Positions 18,465 to 28,666 of a stretch of 64,000 nucleotides of DNA are shown here, piece after piece (position 1 is the first letter of the stretch; every line of letters begins with the position of its first letter). Under the pieces are notes generated by a model. The model was not told the DNA's origin. It made no database searches and saw nothing but the letters and a program-made list of their open reading frames with translations. The position numbers and the translations under genes are program-made. The stretch comes from Planomicrobium sp. CPCC 101110 (GTDB lineage Bacteria > Bacillota > Bacilli > Bacillales_A > Planococcaceae), in assembly GCF_007859395.1 (NCBI RefSeq), contig NZ_VOHD01000006.1, positions 372,001-436,000 on the forward strand. Direction: 5' to 3'.

Positions 18465-18650
18465 CTAGAAACACTTTTTTTAAAAAAAGGGCACGGGTTA
18501 GATTCATTGGACGTTTAGAGGTATAACAGCTAGGAGCAGTAATATAGGATTCCCCTTTTTATTGGAGATGGCATGCATCTCTACTTACCGCTGGCGGCCC
18601 AAAAGAGCCAATCTCCCCTATTTGTGCGGAGCAAAGACCCTATTCTGCAT

Positions 18651-18676
18651 GTTAATCCTGCGTATATAACGGGTAT
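18651..18676 (+). promoter_or_regulatory. sigma-B-type promoter of the DUF948 gene
   Basis: GTTAAT (18651-18656), a 14-base spacer and GGGTAT (18671-18676) match the sigma-B consensus GTTTAA - 12 to 15 - GGGTAT closely. It ends 41 bases before the start of a YtxG-like gene; in B. subtilis the ytxGHJ operon is under sigma-B control. Confidence 0.65.
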
Positions 18677-18717
18677 AGCATATTCAGAACGCCAACAATA
18701 TGGAGGAGGGGAACCAA

Positions 18718-19215
18718 ATGAGCCCGACAATCTGGCTATACATAGCGCTTGCAATCTTCATAGTGGCGCTAGTCATCGCAATTATCGGAGTTGTTATTTT
18801 CGTAAAAGGGATCAAGGATCCAGTCAAGAAAATGAAAGGTTCGGCAGACAACCTGAAAGGGCGTATGGCAAATCTCCAACTGGAGACCACAACCCTGCAG
18901 CACCGTGCAAACGAATTGAAAGAAGACATGGCAGCGAAATCTGAAAGAGTAAGCGTAATGATTGATGCCGCAAAAGGGACGAAGAATTCGGTTCTTGACC
19001 TGAATTCGTCGGTCCGCATGATAACAAGCGGCGTTGCGACGGGCGTAAGCCAGGACAGAAGAAACGTTGCCCAAGTCAACCAATTGAGCGACTTGACCAT
19101 GGGACTTCTCGATTTATGGAAAGACCTGAAGTATGTTAAAGAAGACATCTCTGTCTCCACAAAAGAGATCATGTTTGATGAACAGCCTCAGGTTGAAAAA
19201 ATCAAATTGAATTGA
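18718..19215 (+). CDS. DUF948 (YtxG-like) general stress protein
   Basis: A 165-residue protein with an N-terminal membrane helix (WLYIALAIFIVALVIAIIGVVIFV, residues about 5-28) and a long, probably coiled-coil cytoplasmic part (KKMKGSADNLKGRMANLQLE..., residues 35-90). This is the DUF948/YtxG layout; the biochemical role is unknown, although the family is a sigma-B stress protein in B. subtilis. The ATG at 18718 follows GGAGGAGGGG. Unlike B. subtilis there is no ytxH or ytxJ after it; a terminator follows directly. The sigma-B-like promoter upstream fits the family. Confidence 0.82.
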   Translation: MSPTIWLYIALAIFIVALVIAIIGVVIFVKGIKDPVKKMKGSADNLKGRMANLQLETTTLQHRANELKEDMAAKSERVSVMIDAAKGTKNSVLDLNSSVRMITSGVATGVSQDRRNVAQVNQLSDLTMGLLDLWKDLKYVKEDISVSTKEIMFDEQPQVEKIKLN

Positions 19216-19216
19216 A

Positions 19217-19270
19217 AAATGGCTGTTCCCAGAGGTTATTCATCTCCTTTGGAAACAGCCATTATTTTTT
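19217..19270 (+). terminator. terminator
   Basis: AATGGCTGTT(TCC)...(GGA)AACAGCCATT followed by a T-rich run, immediately after the DUF948 gene. Confidence 0.8.
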
Positions 19271-19369
19271 ACATGCCTGATTTAGCGGCGTAAAACTACA
19301 AACAAAAGCAGATGGCCGTATTTATGCCATCTGCTAATTTTTATATCAAAATCATTTTACAGGTCGCGT

Positions 19370-20425
19370 TTATGCTTCGATTTCTTCTGCAGATTCCGTT
19401 TCTTCTTCATCTGCCGCTTCTTCATCTTCTTCATCTTCTTCATTTTCTTCCTCAGCTGCTGTTTCTTCGTCTTCAACATCTTCGCTATCTTTTTCTTCTT
19501 CATACTCTTCTTCTACTTCAAGTTCTTTGCCATTCATGAATTCAACTTCAATTTCAAGCTCTTCAAACTCAGTGACACCAAGAACCTCTTTCACTTTTAC
19601 CGTCAACTCTTCTTCCGTAATGCCGTAGGACAAGGCCAGGCGTTCAACGATCGTCCGAGCATCAGCAATGCCGATGCCGTCTTTGATGTCCACAGTCATT
19701 TTATGCTTCTTCAACTTGTATTTCAGCTTGAATTTGTCGCCATTGGTGTCTTTTAACGTGATGGAAAGCTTTTTGAGTTCATTTGCATTGGCAATTCCGT
19801 CACGGTCTTTGTCTTCTTTGCTGTCTTTGATGCCGTCGCGGTCGCTATCAGCGCTGACAGGATTGTAACCGATTGAAAATTCAAGTGCATTCACAAGTGA
19901 ATCTCTGTCTTTGTCTTCTTCGCCGTCCACTAAGCCGTCCTTGTCAGAATCGGCGGTTAACGGATTCGTCCCTACAACAAACTCTTCTTTCGTATACAGT
20001 TCATCGCGGTCGTTGTCTTCATATGCATCTTTAATCCCATCGCTATCCGTATCCGCTTTTCTATAGTTAAGCTTCGCCTGAACTTCCTGAAGGTTTGTCA
20101 ATGAATCCTTGTCAAAATCTTCTTTTCCATCAAGCACTTTGTCTTTGTCTGTGTTTTTAGAATTTGGGTTCAAATTCAACTGATACTCCTGCAGATTGCT
20201 TAGCCCGTCTTTGTCTTTATCTCTTGACGCGACTTTTTTTCCGTACCCGAGCTTGTATTTCTTTTGCCAGCTGTCCGGAATGCCGTTTTTGTCTTTATCC
20301 ACTTGGACAGTTTTTGCTTTTTTGACTGGCTGCGCCGTTTTTTCCGCTGCACCGGCAATGCCCGCTCCTTGCGACAAAATCAACGTTGCCGCCAAAGTGA
20401 CTCCTACAACTTTCTTCACTCTCAT
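19370..20425 (-). CDS. secreted calcium-repeat (thrombospondin type 3-like) protein with polyacidic tail
   Basis: A 351-residue protein. A signal peptide (VKKVVGVTLAATLILSQG...AGA, residues about 3-27) is followed by at least six Asp-rich repeats between about residues 40 and 220 (DKDKNGIPDSW, DKDKDGLSNLQEY, DTDSDGIKDAYED, DSDKDGLVDGEED, DSDRDGIKDSKED). These are the DxDxDG calcium loops of thrombospondin type 3 repeats. A globular stretch (about 225-300) and a strongly acidic Glu/Asp/Ala tail of about 50 residues complete it. No sortase motif or anchor is seen, so it is probably released or wall-associated by charge. The start at 20425 has GGGAGTGG before it. The role is unknown; calcium-dependent surface or matrix binding is an inference. 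Confidence 0.8.
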   Translation of the reverse strand: MRVKKVVGVTLAATLILSQGAGIAGAAEKTAQPVKKAKTVQVDKDKNGIPDSWQKKYKLGYGKKVASRDKDKDGLSNLQEYQLNLNPNSKNTDKDKVLDGKEDFDKDSLTNLQEVQAKLNYRKADTDSDGIKDAYEDNDRDELYTKEEFVVGTNPLTADSDKDGLVDGEEDKDRDSLVNALEFSIGYNPVSADSDRDGIKDSKEDKDRDGIANANELKKLSITLKDTNGDKFKLKYKLKKHKMTVDIKDGIGIADARTIVERLALSYGITEEELTVKVKEVLGVTEFEELEIEVEFMNGKELEVEEEYEEEKDSEDVEDEETAAEEENEEDEEDEEAADEEETESAEEIEA

Positions 20426-20890
20426 CCACTCCCTATTATTTCTGATGAATGGCAACCGGCTGGCAAGTCAGCTTGGATTAGAAGCCTTATTGCTTTGCCC
20501 TTCACATTATGTGATTTGCCACTAACAAGAGTATAGCTCCTCAAAAGGAAGTTAGATATAGCCAATATATCTATTATTAAGTAACATATTTACAAAATAA
20601 TATTTTGTTTTTTAATTTTACAGGGTATATATACCCAATTTCTTTCTTTGATTATCTCTTCTTTAATACTTTAAGAGTCAGAGGCTGCATCAAGCTAACA
20701 TCAGTGCTGAATCACTTTACTTCTTTCTGTTGAAGGTTACGGTTTCTATGGAAATACACTGGACTCATTCAAGCAGTATTGTTATGAAAATCCTTCTAGG
20801 CAGCTTAAAATAACGAGATAAAATTTCCTGCACTATAGCGCCGGCAATAATGCTAAATAGAGCGGTCCTTCTGTTCGGCGTTTTTTAGTT
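20426..20890. other. AT-rich intergenic region
   Basis: No gene is seen. An inverted repeat CGCCG...CGGCG followed by a T run (about 20839-20887, loop of about 30 bases) could be a weak terminator or attenuator just before the small frameshifted frame at 20891. Confidence 0.35.
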
Positions 20891-21108
20891 ATGAAAAAAT
20901 CAATGAAAAACCAACTTGCCAAACGACTGAAACATCAAAGTTTTGAAATTGGCCAACCGCCCCTGAATGGTCGCTTCTTGAACAAGCGGACTTGAGAAGT
21001 GCCTTGCAACGGGGCAGACTGGGAACTTTCATGGACTGGGATTTCGACCAGGACGCGGGTGGTGCCGTGTTTTGCTGGAATCAGGGCTCTGCCCAGAACA
21101 ATAGCTAG
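20891..21108 (+). pseudogene. possible small gene with one frameshift, unknown family
   Basis: ATG at 20891 reads MKKSMKNQLAKRLKHQSFEIG and then stops at about 20995. The other frame is open from about 20948 and reads APEWSLLEQADLRSALQRGR, then LGTFMDWDFDQDAGGAVFCW, to a stop at 21106. Its composition is protein-like. A single-base change near the C-rich stretch at 20957-20964 would join them into a product of about 70 residues. A good terminator follows at 21119. There is no clear ribosome site. I do not recognise the family, so this is either a decayed gene or a coincidence. Confidence 0.35.
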
Positions 21109-21118
21109 TTCTATACAC

Positions 21119-21161
21119 CAAAGGCCAGTCCACCATTATTTGGCGGTTTGGCCTTCTTTTC
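21119..21161 (+). terminator. terminator
   Basis: AAAGGCCAG...TTGGCCTTCTTTT with further internal pairing (CCaCC/GGcGG). It lies after the frameshifted small frame and supports the idea that this region was once transcribed rightward. Confidence 0.65.
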
Positions 21162-21348
21162 GACTTGTTTTTCGAGGTTTTATATTCTTCTATAAAACTT
21201 TCTTTTTCGCCGCTTTCTAAGCTGTTATACTGCCTGTATAAAATCGTTTCACTTAATCCGTAGACGCCATCGATTTTTTCAACGGCAGCTTTCTCTGGTT
21301 TTTACTCTGTTGTCTTCGGCAATCCACATATTTTTTGGAGGTGCATGT

Positions 21349-22515
21349 ATGGACATCCTGATTATTGGTGCCGGCATTGCGGGCTTGACTCTAGCCGGAC
21401 AGCTTGAACAAAGCGGACATACTGTCCAGGTGGTAGAAAAAGCTCCGGGCCTTCGGACTGAAGGGTACATGATCGACTTTTTCGGCGCCGGCTATGACGC
21501 AGCGGAACAAATGGAATTGCTTGTGGAACTGGAAAAGATCCATTATCCGATTTCGGGGCTTTCGATCAAGCGAAGCGATGGGGCAACCCGCTATTTCATC
21601 CCTTATCCAAAGCTGCGGAAACTAGCGGACAATCGCCATTTCAACTTTATGCGCGGCGATTTGGAACAGGTGCTGTCGAGAAGGCTCCGGGACCGGGTGC
21701 CTGTTCTGTATGCATCGACGATTCAATCGCTCTCGCAGGATGAATCCCGCGTTCACGCTCTCCTTTCAGATGGCAGCGAATGGAGCGGGGACCTGCTCGT
21801 TGGAGCGGACGGCATCCATTCGATAGTCCGGAAGCTGGCTTTTGGCGCTCCGGACCGCTTTACCCGCTTTTTGGGGCTTTGGACAGCCGCATTCACTTTT
21901 GAACGGACATCCTTGTATGAAGACGTTCAAAATAGCTTTGACCTTTTGACTGAACCCGGCCGTCAAATAAGCGTTTATCCATTGACCGGAGACCGGATTG
22001 CTGTGTTCTTCCTGTTCCGCAGCAATAAGTTGAACCCCCGGCCAACGCGCGAGGAAGCACTGCGGGAACTTTCATGCCGTTTTGGCGGCATGGGCTGGCT
22101 AGTGCCGGATATTCTGCAAAAGAGCAGGACAGCGTCCGATTTTTATTTTGATGCTGTGGCGCAAGTGGAAATGCCCGAATGGACAAAAGGCCGCGTTGCG
22201 CTTGTCGGGGACGCTTGCCATTGTGTGTCCCTGTTGGCCGGCCAGGGAGCTTCCTTGGCGATGGCCGGTTCCTATACACTGGCACAGTGTTTGGCAAATG
22301 ACGATGTAGCCTCCTCTTTATCGGCATATGAAAACAAGTTGAAACCGCAAATCACGGAAGTTCAGCGGTCAGCAAGAAAATTTGCCAACTTCTTTTTTCC
22401 TGATACGAAGTTTCAGTTATTGCTCCGGGACGCCGGCTTGCGCGCGTCCATCGTTCCTGTTCTTCAGCCTTTCTTCAAGTTCAAAAGCATCCGCTTGCCT
22501 AACCAAGAAAGTTGA
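21349..22515 (+). CDS. FAD-dependent aromatic-ring-type monooxygenase
   Basis: A 388-residue flavoprotein of the p-hydroxybenzoate-hydroxylase fold. It has the N-terminal dinucleotide motif IIGAGIAGLTLAGQLEQSGH with the acidic strand end VVEKAP, the DG motif VGADGIHSIVRKLAFG (about residues 155-170), and the second FAD motif GRVALVGDACHCVSLLAGQG (about residues 280-300). Such enzymes use NAD(P)H and oxygen to hydroxylate aromatic or polyketide-like substrates; some (TetX type) inactivate antibiotics. The substrate cannot be assigned. The ATG at 21349 follows GGAGGTGC at 21337-21344. The gene stands alone with a terminator at 22663. Confidence 0.87.
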   Translation: MDILIIGAGIAGLTLAGQLEQSGHTVQVVEKAPGLRTEGYMIDFFGAGYDAAEQMELLVELEKIHYPISGLSIKRSDGATRYFIPYPKLRKLADNRHFNFMRGDLEQVLSRRLRDRVPVLYASTIQSLSQDESRVHALLSDGSEWSGDLLVGADGIHSIVRKLAFGAPDRFTRFLGLWTAAFTFERTSLYEDVQNSFDLLTEPGRQISVYPLTGDRIAVFFLFRSNKLNPRPTREEALRELSCRFGGMGWLVPDILQKSRTASDFYFDAVAQVEMPEWTKGRVALVGDACHCVSLLAGQGASLAMAGSYTLAQCLANDDVASSLSAYENKLKPQITEVQRSARKFANFFFPDTKFQLLLRDAGLRASIVPVLQPFFKFKSIRLPNQES

Positions 22516-22662
22516 TCTCTTGCTTAAGGTGATATATCTTGCCGTTTTCTGAGAATTTTAACCTAGTCGAAATTCGCCTTCACAAACTTTTTGCACACGT
22601 AGTTTTAGCGAACTTGTCGTAATCGGCATTTTCCAAGCGATTTTGCTCAACGGCAAAAATTG

Positions 22663-22694
22663 AAACCTTCCATAGTGGAAGGTTTTTTATTTTC
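22663..22694 (+). terminator. terminator
   Basis: AACCTTCCATAGTGGAAGGTT followed by TTTTATTTT, after the monooxygenase gene. Confidence 0.85.
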
Positions 22695-22942
22695 TACACA
22701 CATCTTATCTGGCTTTCATGCTTATACTGCTGGAGAGAATTGAACAGCTTTTTGTTTACATAATAAATATATTTATTTCATAAGCGTTCTATTATATATG
22801 AATTTTAGGCATTTGAAAATATAATCATCTTTTCATTTTTTGGTTTACATAACTAAGTTATTTAATTAATAAGTTCCTGCTTATGCGTTGATAAAGGGCG
22901 TCATACCAATCGTTTTGCCCTTCCCTCTTTTTCCTGACAAAT
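22695..22942. other. intergenic region between convergent units
   Basis: AT-rich, with no coding signal, palindrome or promoter worth naming. It separates the monooxygenase terminator from the parC terminator. Confidence 0.5.
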
Positions 22943-22977
22943 AAAAAAGCGGATCCATTTAGAGGATCCGCTTTTTT
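22943..22977. terminator. parC terminator (bidirectional)
   Basis: AAAAAAGCGGATCC...GGATCCGCTTTTTT, a perfect stem with A and T runs on either side, ending six bases before the parC stop. Confidence 0.88.
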
Positions 22978-22982
22978 GCTTT

Positions 22983-25418
22983 TTAGATTTCTTTTCCAGG
23001 TTCATCTTTTTTATAAACGGCCACGACTTTTCCGTCTGTTCCTTCATCGAGAACAAACGAGCCATTGGAGTATCGATCGACCGGCTTCAGATTGTTGACG
23101 GCAACTGTCAACCGGACGCCTTTATCGGTAACGAGAAGCACTTCGTCTTTTCCTGTCGTGCTGACTACTGCCACTACCCGATGCGGGTTCGATTTGATTT
23201 CCCGCAGCATGATTACGCCGCGTTTAGCCCGGCCGCCTGTTTCGAATTCCTGAAGCTTCATTTTCTTCGCAGCTCCGCGATGTGTAACCAGAATCAAGTC
23301 TTGCTTTTCTTCCAAGTTCAGCATTACCGCTGAAACGACAGAGTCGCCTTCTTTCAGATTCACGCCTTTCACGCCCCCGGTCCTAAGGCCGGTAACCGGA
23401 ATTTCCTCTAACGGGAACCGGACACCGTAAGCTTGGCTGGTTGCCACGAACAATTCAGTCTCTTTCGTCATGATGCCGGCAAAGACCATTTCGTCGCCGT
23501 TTTTCAGATTCATTGTCTTGATGGCGCGTGAATAGCGCTGCACATGATAATCTTTCAATGCGGAACGCTTCGCTTGCCCGAATTTCGAGACAGTGACGAC
23601 ACTCGCCTCCGCTTCGAAATTCTCGAACGGATACACAGCAAGGATGGATTCGTTCGGCTCAAGCGGTACGATGCTTGATAAATGCTGACCGAGGTCTTTC
23701 CATTTGATATCCGGCAATTCGTTGATCGGCTGATAGACAAAGTTGCCGGCCGTCGTGAAAATGAGTATGGTGTGCTGCGTATTCAAGTTCGCTTCAAAGA
23801 GCAGATGATCCGTTTCTTTCATCGCGAAATCCTGGCCATTTGATGCGGCATGTGAACGGATGCTTGTACGCTTCACATACCCTTCTTTTGTTACCGATAC
23901 GACCACTTCTTCGCTCGGGATCATGACTTCGCGCGTGATGGTGATTTCTTCGATTTTGTCTTCGATGACCGAACGGCGCGGTTCCGCAAATTTCTTGCGG
24001 ATTCCTGCAAGTTCTTTTTTGATGACGTTTTTCAGTTTGGTGGCGCTTGTCAAAATACCTGTCAACTCATCGATGAGCTTTCTCAGATCATTTTCTTCTT
24101 TCCGAAGATCTGTGATGTCTGTATTGGTCAACCGGTAAAGCTGCAAGGAAACGATCGCTTCCGCCTGCGCTTCCGAAAAATCGAACGATGAGATCAAATT
24201 GTTTTTAGCGTCGCGCTTGTCTTTTGACGCCCGGATTGTCCGGATCACTTCATCAAGGATCGACAACGCTTTGATCAGGCCTTCCACAATATGCATGCGG
24301 TCATTCGCTTTTTGCAGGTCGTATTCTGCCCGTTTTGTAATGATCTCTTTTTGGTGGCCGATATATGCATCAAGCAGCGTCGGCAGCGTCATCATCGTCG
24401 GGCGGCGTTTGTAGATGGCGACCATGTTGAAGTTGTAGCTGACTTGCAGGTCGGTGTTTTTATACAAATAGTTCAAGATGCCCGTCGCTTGGACGTCTTT
24501 CTTCAATTCGATGACAATGCGGAGGCCGGTGCGGTCGGATTCATCGCGCACTTCCGAAATCCCTTCAAGCTTGCGGTCAAAACGGAGATCGTCCATTTTT
24601 TTGATCATGCTCGCTTTGTTGACTTCAAACGGAACTTCCGTGATGACGATTTGTTCTTTGCCGCCTTTGAGCGGTTCAATCACAGCTTTTGAACGGACGA
24701 TGATTTTCCCCTTGCCTGTTTCATAAGCTTTTTTGATGCCGTCGACACCCTGGATAATGCCGCCGGTCGGGAAATCCGGGCCTTGGATGACGGTCATGAG
24801 TTCATCGACAGTCGCCTGCGGATTATCGATGCGCATCAATACCGCATCCAGCACTTCATGCAGCGCATGCGGCGGAATATCCGTCGCGTAACCTGCAGAA
24901 ATTCCAGTTGACCCGTTCACCAGCAAGTTCGGAAAATGCGCCGGCAGTACGGTCGGTTCCATGTCGGAATCATCAAAGTTCGGGATGAATTCCACTGTGC
25001 GCTTGTCGATATCACGCAGCAATTCAGATGAAATTGCTGACAGCCGTGCTTCCGTGTAACGCATCGCAGCAGGCGAATCGCCGTCCATTGAACCGTTGTT
25101 GCCGTGCATTTCAACGAGCATATGCCGGATTTTCCAATCCTGGCTCAAACGGACCATCGCCTCGTACACGGAACTGTCCCCGTGCGGGTGGTAATTACCG
25201 ATTACATTTCCGACCGTTTTGGCCGATTTACGGAATGCTTTGTCGTTCGTATTGCCTTCGCGGTACATGGCATATAAAATCCGGCGCTGAACCGGCTTTA
25301 AGCCATCGCGGGCATCCGGCAGCGCGCGGTCTTGAATAATGTATTTACTATAGCGCCCGAACCGATCGCCGATGACTTCCTCTAATGCTAAATCTTGATA
25401 ACGTTCGGTTGGTGTCAT
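22983..25418 (-). CDS. parC: DNA topoisomerase IV subunit A
   Basis: An 811-residue protein that cuts and rejoins DNA in the A2B2 topoisomerase IV, the main decatenase of sister chromosomes. Seen: [20 protein letters not shown], the quinolone-pocket block [20 protein letters not shown] with the unmutated Ser and Glu positions (equivalent to S. aureus GrlA Ser80 and Glu84), and the catalytic tyrosine in [11 protein letters not shown]. The C-terminal third carries beta-propeller repeats ([31 protein letters not shown]). The lack of a gyrase box there supports ParC over GyrA. The ATG overlaps the parE stop by four bases, so translation is coupled. Confidence 0.96.
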   Translation of the reverse strand: MTPTERYQDLALEEVIGDRFGRYSKYIIQDRALPDARDGLKPVQRRILYAMYREGNTNDKAFRKSAKTVGNVIGNYHPHGDSSVYEAMVRLSQDWKIRHMLVEMHGNNGSMDGDSPAAMRYTEARLSAISSELLRDIDKRTVEFIPNFDDSDMEPTVLPAHFPNLLVNGSTGISAGYATDIPPHALHEVLDAVLMRIDNPQATVDELMTVIQGPDFPTGGIIQGVDGIKKAYETGKGKIIVRSKAVIEPLKGGKEQIVITEVPFEVNKASMIKKMDDLRFDRKLEGISEVRDESDRTGLRIVIELKKDVQATGILNYLYKNTDLQVSYNFNMVAIYKRRPTMMTLPTLLDAYIGHQKEIITKRAEYDLQKANDRMHIVEGLIKALSILDEVIRTIRASKDKRDAKNNLISSFDFSEAQAEAIVSLQLYRLTNTDITDLRKEENDLRKLIDELTGILTSATKLKNVIKKELAGIRKKFAEPRRSVIEDKIEEITITREVMIPSEEVVVSVTKEGYVKRTSIRSHAASNGQDFAMKETDHLLFEANLNTQHTILIFTTAGNFVYQPINELPDIKWKDLGQHLSSIVPLEPNESILAVYPFENFEAEASVVTVSKFGQAKRSALKDYHVQRYSRAIKTMNLKNGDEMVFAGIMTKETELFVATSQAYGVRFPLEEIPVTGLRTGGVKGVNLKEGDSVVSAVMLNLEEKQDLILVTHRGAAKKMKLQEFETGGRAKRGVIMLREIKSNPHRVVAVVSTTGKDEVLLVTDKGVRLTVAVNNLKPVDRYSNGSFVLDEGTDGKVVAVYKKDEPGKEI

Positions 25419-27385
25419 ACAAGTTCCTCCTCAGCGTGCAACAATTCGTTCTCGAGAATATTGTCGTCATCTTCCAATCCGAAGTCCACATTCTTTTCGA
25501 TCCACTTCCGTCTTGGTTCCACTTTATCGCCCATAAGCGTCGTAATGCGGCGCTCTGCACGTGCCCCGTCCTCTATCGTCACGCGGATCAATGTCCGTGT
25601 GTCGGGGTTCATCGTTGTTTCCCATAATTGGTCGGCGTTCATCTCGCCAAGTCCCTTGTACCGCTGGAGCATATACCCTTTTCCGACTTTTTTCGTCGCC
25701 GCTTCGAGGTCCGCTTCTGTCCATGCGTACTCGATCACTTCTTTTTTGCCCACACCCCGGGAAACTTTATACAGCGGCGGAAGGGCGATGAAAATTTTGC
25801 CCGCTTCAATCAGCGGTTTCATATAGCGGTAGAAGAACGTCAACAGCAGCACTTGGATATGCGCGCCGTCCGTATCCGCATCGGTCATGATGATGACTTT
25901 GTTGTAAGCGATGTCGTCAATCGAGAATTCAGGCGACACCCCTCCGCCAATGGCATGGATAATGGTCGAGATTTCTTCGTTCTTCATGATCTCTTCCAAT
26001 TTCGCTTTTTCCGTGTTGACAACTTTTCCGCGCAGCGGCAAAATCGCCTGGAACGTGCGGTCGCGCCCTTGTTTTGCCGAGCCGCCGGCCGAGTCGCCCT
26101 CCACTAGGTACAATTCGTTTTTCGCTGCGTTGCGGGACTGCGCGGGCGTCAATTTACCGGATAACAGCACATCCGATTTTTTCCGTTTCTTGCCGTTTCG
26201 CGCATCTTCCCGCGCTTTTCGTGCGGCAAGGCGGGCTTGTGAAGCGCGGATTGCCTTGCGCACAAGCGAGGCGCTCAGTTCCGCATTTTCTTCCAGGAAA
26301 TACATCAGCTTCTGTGATACGACGGCATCCACGATGCTCCGCGCTTCGCTTGTTCCTAGCTTGCTTTTCGTCTGCCCTTCAAATTGCAGAAGCGCTTCCG
26401 GAATGCGTACCGAAACGATGGCCGCCAATCCTTCGCGGATATCGGAGCCTTCAAGGTTTTTGTCTTTGTCTTTCAATAAATTGATTTTTCGTGCATAGTC
26501 GTTGAACACACGGGTCATGGCCGCTTTGGCGCCAGTTTCATGTGTACCCCCATCGCGTGTCCGGACGTTGTTGACGAAAGACAAGATCGTTTCGGAATAG
26601 CCGTCGTTGAACTGGAATGAAAACTCCACTTCCAGCTCCTCTTGCTTGCCTTCAATGTAAGCGACCGGATGCAGCACGTCTTTTTCTTCATTTAGATAAG
26701 TGACAAACGCTTCGATGCCGGTTTCATAGAAAAACAGGTCTTGCTGGCCCGTGCGTTTGTCAGCCAGTTCAATTTTCAGGCCTTTCAGCAGGAACGCCGA
26801 TTCGCGGAGACGTTCACTGAGAGTGTCGTAATTGTATTTGGTTGCCGAGAAAATCGTATGATCAGGCAAGAAATGGATCAATGTGCCGGATTCTTTTGTC
26901 GCTCCGATTTCTTCAAGCGTAGTGACCGCTTTGCCGCCGTTTTCAAAACGCTGGCGGTATTTCCTTCCATCGCGGTGGATGGTCACTTCCAAAAAGCTTG
27001 AGAGCGCGTTCACGACCGACGCCCCTACACCGTGCAAGCCGCCGCTTGTCTTATAGCCACCTTGGCCGAATTTCCCGCCCGCGTGAAGCACTGTCAAAAT
27101 GACTTCCGGCGTCGGTTTTCCGCTGCGGTGCATCCCTGTCGGCATCCCGCGCCCATAGTCGCGCACGCTGATGCTGTTGTCTTCATGGATGGTCACGCTG
27201 ATTTTGTCGCCATACCCGGCCAATGCTTCATCGACGGAATTGTCGACAATCTCATAGACCAAGTGATGAAGCCCGCGGGTATCGGTCGAGCCGATATACA
27301 TCCCCGGACGCTTTCTCACGGCATCTAAGCCCTCGAGTACCTGGATCGCTTCTTCGTTGTATGCCGTATTTTGAATTTTAGCCAT
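25415..27385 (-). CDS. parE: DNA topoisomerase IV subunit B
   Basis: A 656-residue GHKL ATPase subunit of topoisomerase IV. ATP-site motifs: [22 protein letters not shown], and [21 protein letters not shown] (about residues 100-120). The TOPRIM metal site is visible as [20 protein letters not shown] (Glu) and [11 protein letters not shown] (Asp-x-Asp). The C-terminus has the [17 protein letters not shown] block that contacts ParC. The ATG at 27385 is chosen because GGAGGG precedes it at proper spacing; an in-frame extension upstream is weaker. It is first in a parE-parC operon. Confidence 0.96.
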   Translation of the reverse strand: MAKIQNTAYNEEAIQVLEGLDAVRKRPGMYIGSTDTRGLHHLVYEIVDNSVDEALAGYGDKISVTIHEDNSISVRDYGRGMPTGMHRSGKPTPEVILTVLHAGGKFGQGGYKTSGGLHGVGASVVNALSSFLEVTIHRDGRKYRQRFENGGKAVTTLEEIGATKESGTLIHFLPDHTIFSATKYNYDTLSERLRESAFLLKGLKIELADKRTGQQDLFFYETGIEAFVTYLNEEKDVLHPVAYIEGKQEELEVEFSFQFNDGYSETILSFVNNVRTRDGGTHETGAKAAMTRVFNDYARKINLLKDKDKNLEGSDIREGLAAIVSVRIPEALLQFEGQTKSKLGTSEARSIVDAVVSQKLMYFLEENAELSASLVRKAIRASQARLAARKAREDARNGKKRKKSDVLLSGKLTPAQSRNAAKNELYLVEGDSAGGSAKQGRDRTFQAILPLRGKVVNTEKAKLEEIMKNEEISTIIHAIGGGVSPEFSIDDIAYNKVIIMTDADTDGAHIQVLLLTFFYRYMKPLIEAGKIFIALPPLYKVSRGVGKKEVIEYAWTEADLEAATKKVGKGYMLQRYKGLGEMNADQLWETTMNPDTRTLIRVTIEDGARAERRITTLMGDKVEPRRKWIEKNVDFGLEDDDNILENELLHAEEELV

Positions 27386-27465
27386 CAATTTCCCTCCAAC
27401 AAACATTTGTTCGTATTTGTTCTATAATCGTAGTCCATAATGCGCCCTTCTGTCAATAATCATAG

Positions 27466-27490
27466 AAAAAGAGCGCTAGGCGCCCTTGTT
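27466..27490 (-). terminator. terminator of the CoA-binding protein gene
   Basis: Minus strand GGGCGC-CTA-GCGCTC followed by TTTTT, just past the gene at 27506 and upstream of the parE promoter. Confidence 0.7.
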
Positions 27491-27505
27491 CTAAGAAATG
27501 CCCTA

Positions 27506-27913
27506 TTATTTCAAGATGGCGTGTTCCACTTTGATGCAGCGGTCCATGATGACCGTATAGCCTGCATCGGCCAATTCGTTGAAAACTTCCTCGTCCACTA
27601 CGTTCAATTGTGTCCAAAACACCGGACAGTCGATTTTTTTAAATTCTCCGGCGATGCCTTTTAAAAACTCACTGCGTCTGAAGACATTGACGATATCCAC
27701 TGGATACGGAATTTCAGCCAGCGATGCGTAACTCTTTTCACCGAGTATGCTTTCCGCTTGCGGGTTGACCGGAATGATCCGGTAGCCGGCTTTTTGCATC
27801 GCTTCCGATACCATATGCGATGTCCGGTCCGGATTCGGGCTGAGGCCGATCACAGCGATCGTCTTTGCTTCATCTAATACCTGTTTGATTTTTTCGCGGC
27901 TTGGATTGTTCAT
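27506..27913 (-). CDS. CoA-binding domain protein (YneT-like)
   Basis: A 135-residue single Rossmann-like CoA-binding domain, as in the N-terminal part of succinyl-CoA synthetase alpha, standing alone. Motifs: TIAVIGLSPNPDRTSHMVSE, YRIIPVNPQAESILGEKSYA, PVDIVNVFRRSEFL and the end VIMDRCIKVEH with a conserved Cys. The function of the YneT family is not established. The ATG at 27913 is preferred (AGGTGAT upstream), matching the homologues' MxNPSR start. It is divergent from plsY, as in the B. subtilis yne region. Confidence 0.87.
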   Translation of the reverse strand: MNNPSREKIKQVLDEAKTIAVIGLSPNPDRTSHMVSEAMQKAGYRIIPVNPQAESILGEKSYASLAEIPYPVDIVNVFRRSEFLKGIAGEFKKIDCPVFWTQLNVVDEEVFNELADAGYTVIMDRCIKVEHAILK

Positions 27914-28048
27914 TGCAATCACCTATCCTTTTCATTCTATCATATTTGGCGGTTTCGTGTTCGTTGAAAGAAACTGCTTCTGTTGTTTAACGATTGCCCT
28001 TCATGGTAAACTTAAAACATAAATATCAATGTTTTAAAGGAGTTCAAT

Positions 28049-28639
28049 ATGGATATACTGCTTCCCGTAATTATAGCTTACTTGCTCGGTTCGATTCCAT
28101 CTGCTTTATGGATTGGGAGAATTTTTTACAAAACGGACATTCGGACGAAAGGAAGCGGAAATTTAGGCGCCACCAATACATTCCGGACGCTCGGCGCAAA
28201 AGCCGGCATCGTGGTCACAGTATTGGATATTCTGAAAGGGACGGCAGCTACCATCTTGCCTATGATGATGGATACGCCGGTCCACCCGCTAGTTCTTGGC
28301 TTGATCGCTGTTGTCGGCCACATGTTCCCGGTGTTCGCGAAGTTTAAAGGCGGCAAGGCGGTTGCCACTTCAGGCGGGATTTTGCTCGGCTACCAATGGC
28401 CGTTGTTTTTAGTGGCGGTCCTCGCACTCCTGATTGCGCTGAAAATCACCAAAATGGTGTCGCTGTCTTCCATCATCTTAGCGATTGTTGCCACTGTTTA
28501 CACGACAATTTACGCCATAAACACCGGAGATTATCCGTTTATGATCGTCATCATCATATTATCAGCGTTCATCATATATCGGCACAGAGCAAATATTTCC
28601 AGAATACGAAACGGCACAGAACCAAAAGTGAAATGGTAG
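28049..28639 (+). CDS. plsY: acyl-phosphate:glycerol-3-phosphate acyltransferase
   Basis: A 196-residue integral membrane enzyme with about five helices that transfers an acyl group from acyl-phosphate (made by PlsX) to glycerol-3-phosphate, the first step of phospholipid synthesis. The three family motifs are visible: LGSIPSALWIGRIFY with TKGSGNLGATNTFR (motif 1, about residues 33-50), HMFPVFAKFKGGKAVATSGG (motif 2), and the cytosolic C-terminal YRHRANISRIRNGTEPK (motif 3). AAGGAG stands eight bases before the ATG. The next gene follows at 28667 and is probably co-transcribed. Confidence 0.96.
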   Translation: MDILLPVIIAYLLGSIPSALWIGRIFYKTDIRTKGSGNLGATNTFRTLGAKAGIVVTVLDILKGTAATILPMMMDTPVHPLVLGLIAVVGHMFPVFAKFKGGKAVATSGGILLGYQWPLFLVAVLALLIALKITKMVSLSSIILAIVATVYTTIYAINTGDYPFMIVIIILSAFIIYRHRANISRIRNGTEPKVKW

Positions 28640-28666
28640 CCAACAGATCGGAAGGGTGTGCGACGA

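Noticed and set aside
19379-19539. Plus-strand Leu/His-rich open frame
   Set aside because: It is the reverse of the polyacidic Glu/Asp tail of the calcium-repeat protein; low-complexity artefact.
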